A stretch of 64,000 nt of DNA from Novosphingobium sp. 9. GTDB lineage: Bacteria; Pseudomonadota; Alphaproteobacteria; Sphingomonadales; Sphingomonadaceae. Location of the stretch: the NCBI RefSeq assembly GCF_025340265.1, contig NZ_CP022708.1, positions 395,501-459,500 on the forward strand. Direction: 5' to 3'. Below, in pieces: positions 63,892-64,000 of this stretch; positions within the stretch are counted from its first letter, which is position 1; each line of letters opens with the position of its first letter. The notes under the pieces were generated by a model. It was not told the DNA's origin. It worked only from the letters and a program-made list of their open reading frames with translations, and searched no databases. Both the position numbers and the translations under genes were made by a program.

Positions 63892-64000
63892 TCAGCCGTC
63901 GCGATGGAGCAGGGCAGGGCGCGGCAATGTGAGGCGGGCCAGCAATCCGCCGAGATGTTCCGAGCGCCCCAGCTCCAGACTGCCACCGTAGAGCTGGGCC
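63892..64000 (-). CDS. C-terminus of a sensor histidine kinase (partial)
   Basis: The last 35 codons of a gene entering from the right edge. QLYGGSLELGRSEHLGGLLARLTLP fits the end of a HATPase domain (helix followed by G-x-x-x-x-LxLP). Stop at 63892-63894. The call rests on this short tail. Confidence 0.6.
   Translation of the reverse strand, partial: AQLYGGSLELGRSEHLGGLLARLTLPRPALLHRDG

Noticed and set aside
1..64000. CRISPR arrays, rRNA and tRNA genes
   Set aside because: No regularly spaced repeats and no recognisable rRNA or cloverleaf sequence were seen by reading; a covariance-model scan was not possible.

Overview
The window looks like chromosomal DNA of a GC-rich alphaproteobacterium, most likely a sphingomonad (Sphingobium/Novosphingobium type). 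This is inferred from protein flavour and gene content (HWE kinase, sphingomonad-style TonB receptors, IS5-family IS427-type transposase, NasS/NasT nitrate control, frequent GTG and TTG starts). No rRNA, tRNA or CRISPR array was recognised.

Layout. 1-2.8 kb: end of a 4,5-dihydroxyphthalate decarboxylase-like gene and an HWE kinase/receiver pair. 3.1-12.3 kb: an ECF sigma/anti-sigma locus whose gene set mirrors the mycobacterial sigK locus (sigK, rskA, a DUF1295 membrane enzyme, a cyclopropane-synthase-like methyltransferase, DUF1365, FAD oxidoreductase). It has extra members: a second methyltransferase, DUF2177, DUF3617 and an esterase lipoprotein. Four promoters with the same architecture, CATCCA-N15-CGTANCT, lie in it. 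12.5-18.6 kb: DoxX protein, HxlR regulator with a PRISE-type reductase, then a LysR-controlled run of small redox genes (cupin, tautomerase, SDR, CMD, ABM). 18.7-28.8 kb: iron uptake, with a two-component system, a catecholate-type TonB receptor sharing its operator, Sel1 protein, dedicated TonB, PiuC hydroxylase, and a second TonB receptor with a Fur-like box. 29-38 kb: a secreted EEP nuclease/phosphatase-fold protein and a second two-component system divergent from a TolC/MFP/RND efflux operon. 38-44 kb: an accessory island with a ParB-methyltransferase, DUF5681, an XRE regulator, a truncated cytosine methyltransferase and an unusual IS5-type element flanked by 150-bp perfect inverted repeats. 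44.2-58.5 kb: MarR, CLC channel, HPP protein, then the full nitrate assimilation set nasT-nasS-narK-nirB-nirD-nasA-cobA-moeA. Two leader regions there carry ANTAR hairpins followed by intrinsic terminators. 58.6-64 kb: an IS110 remnant, a PepSY membrane protein, a tannase-family hydrolase, a secreted beta-sandwich protein and the end of a histidine kinase.

A caution for every reader: ten G/C homopolymers in nine genes are exactly one base shorter than the reading frame of the family requires. Restoring that base gives full-length proteins and removes three apparent giant fusions. These genes are given below as single corrected genes; the frameshift position is stated in each. Uncorrected sequencing error is the likeliest cause.
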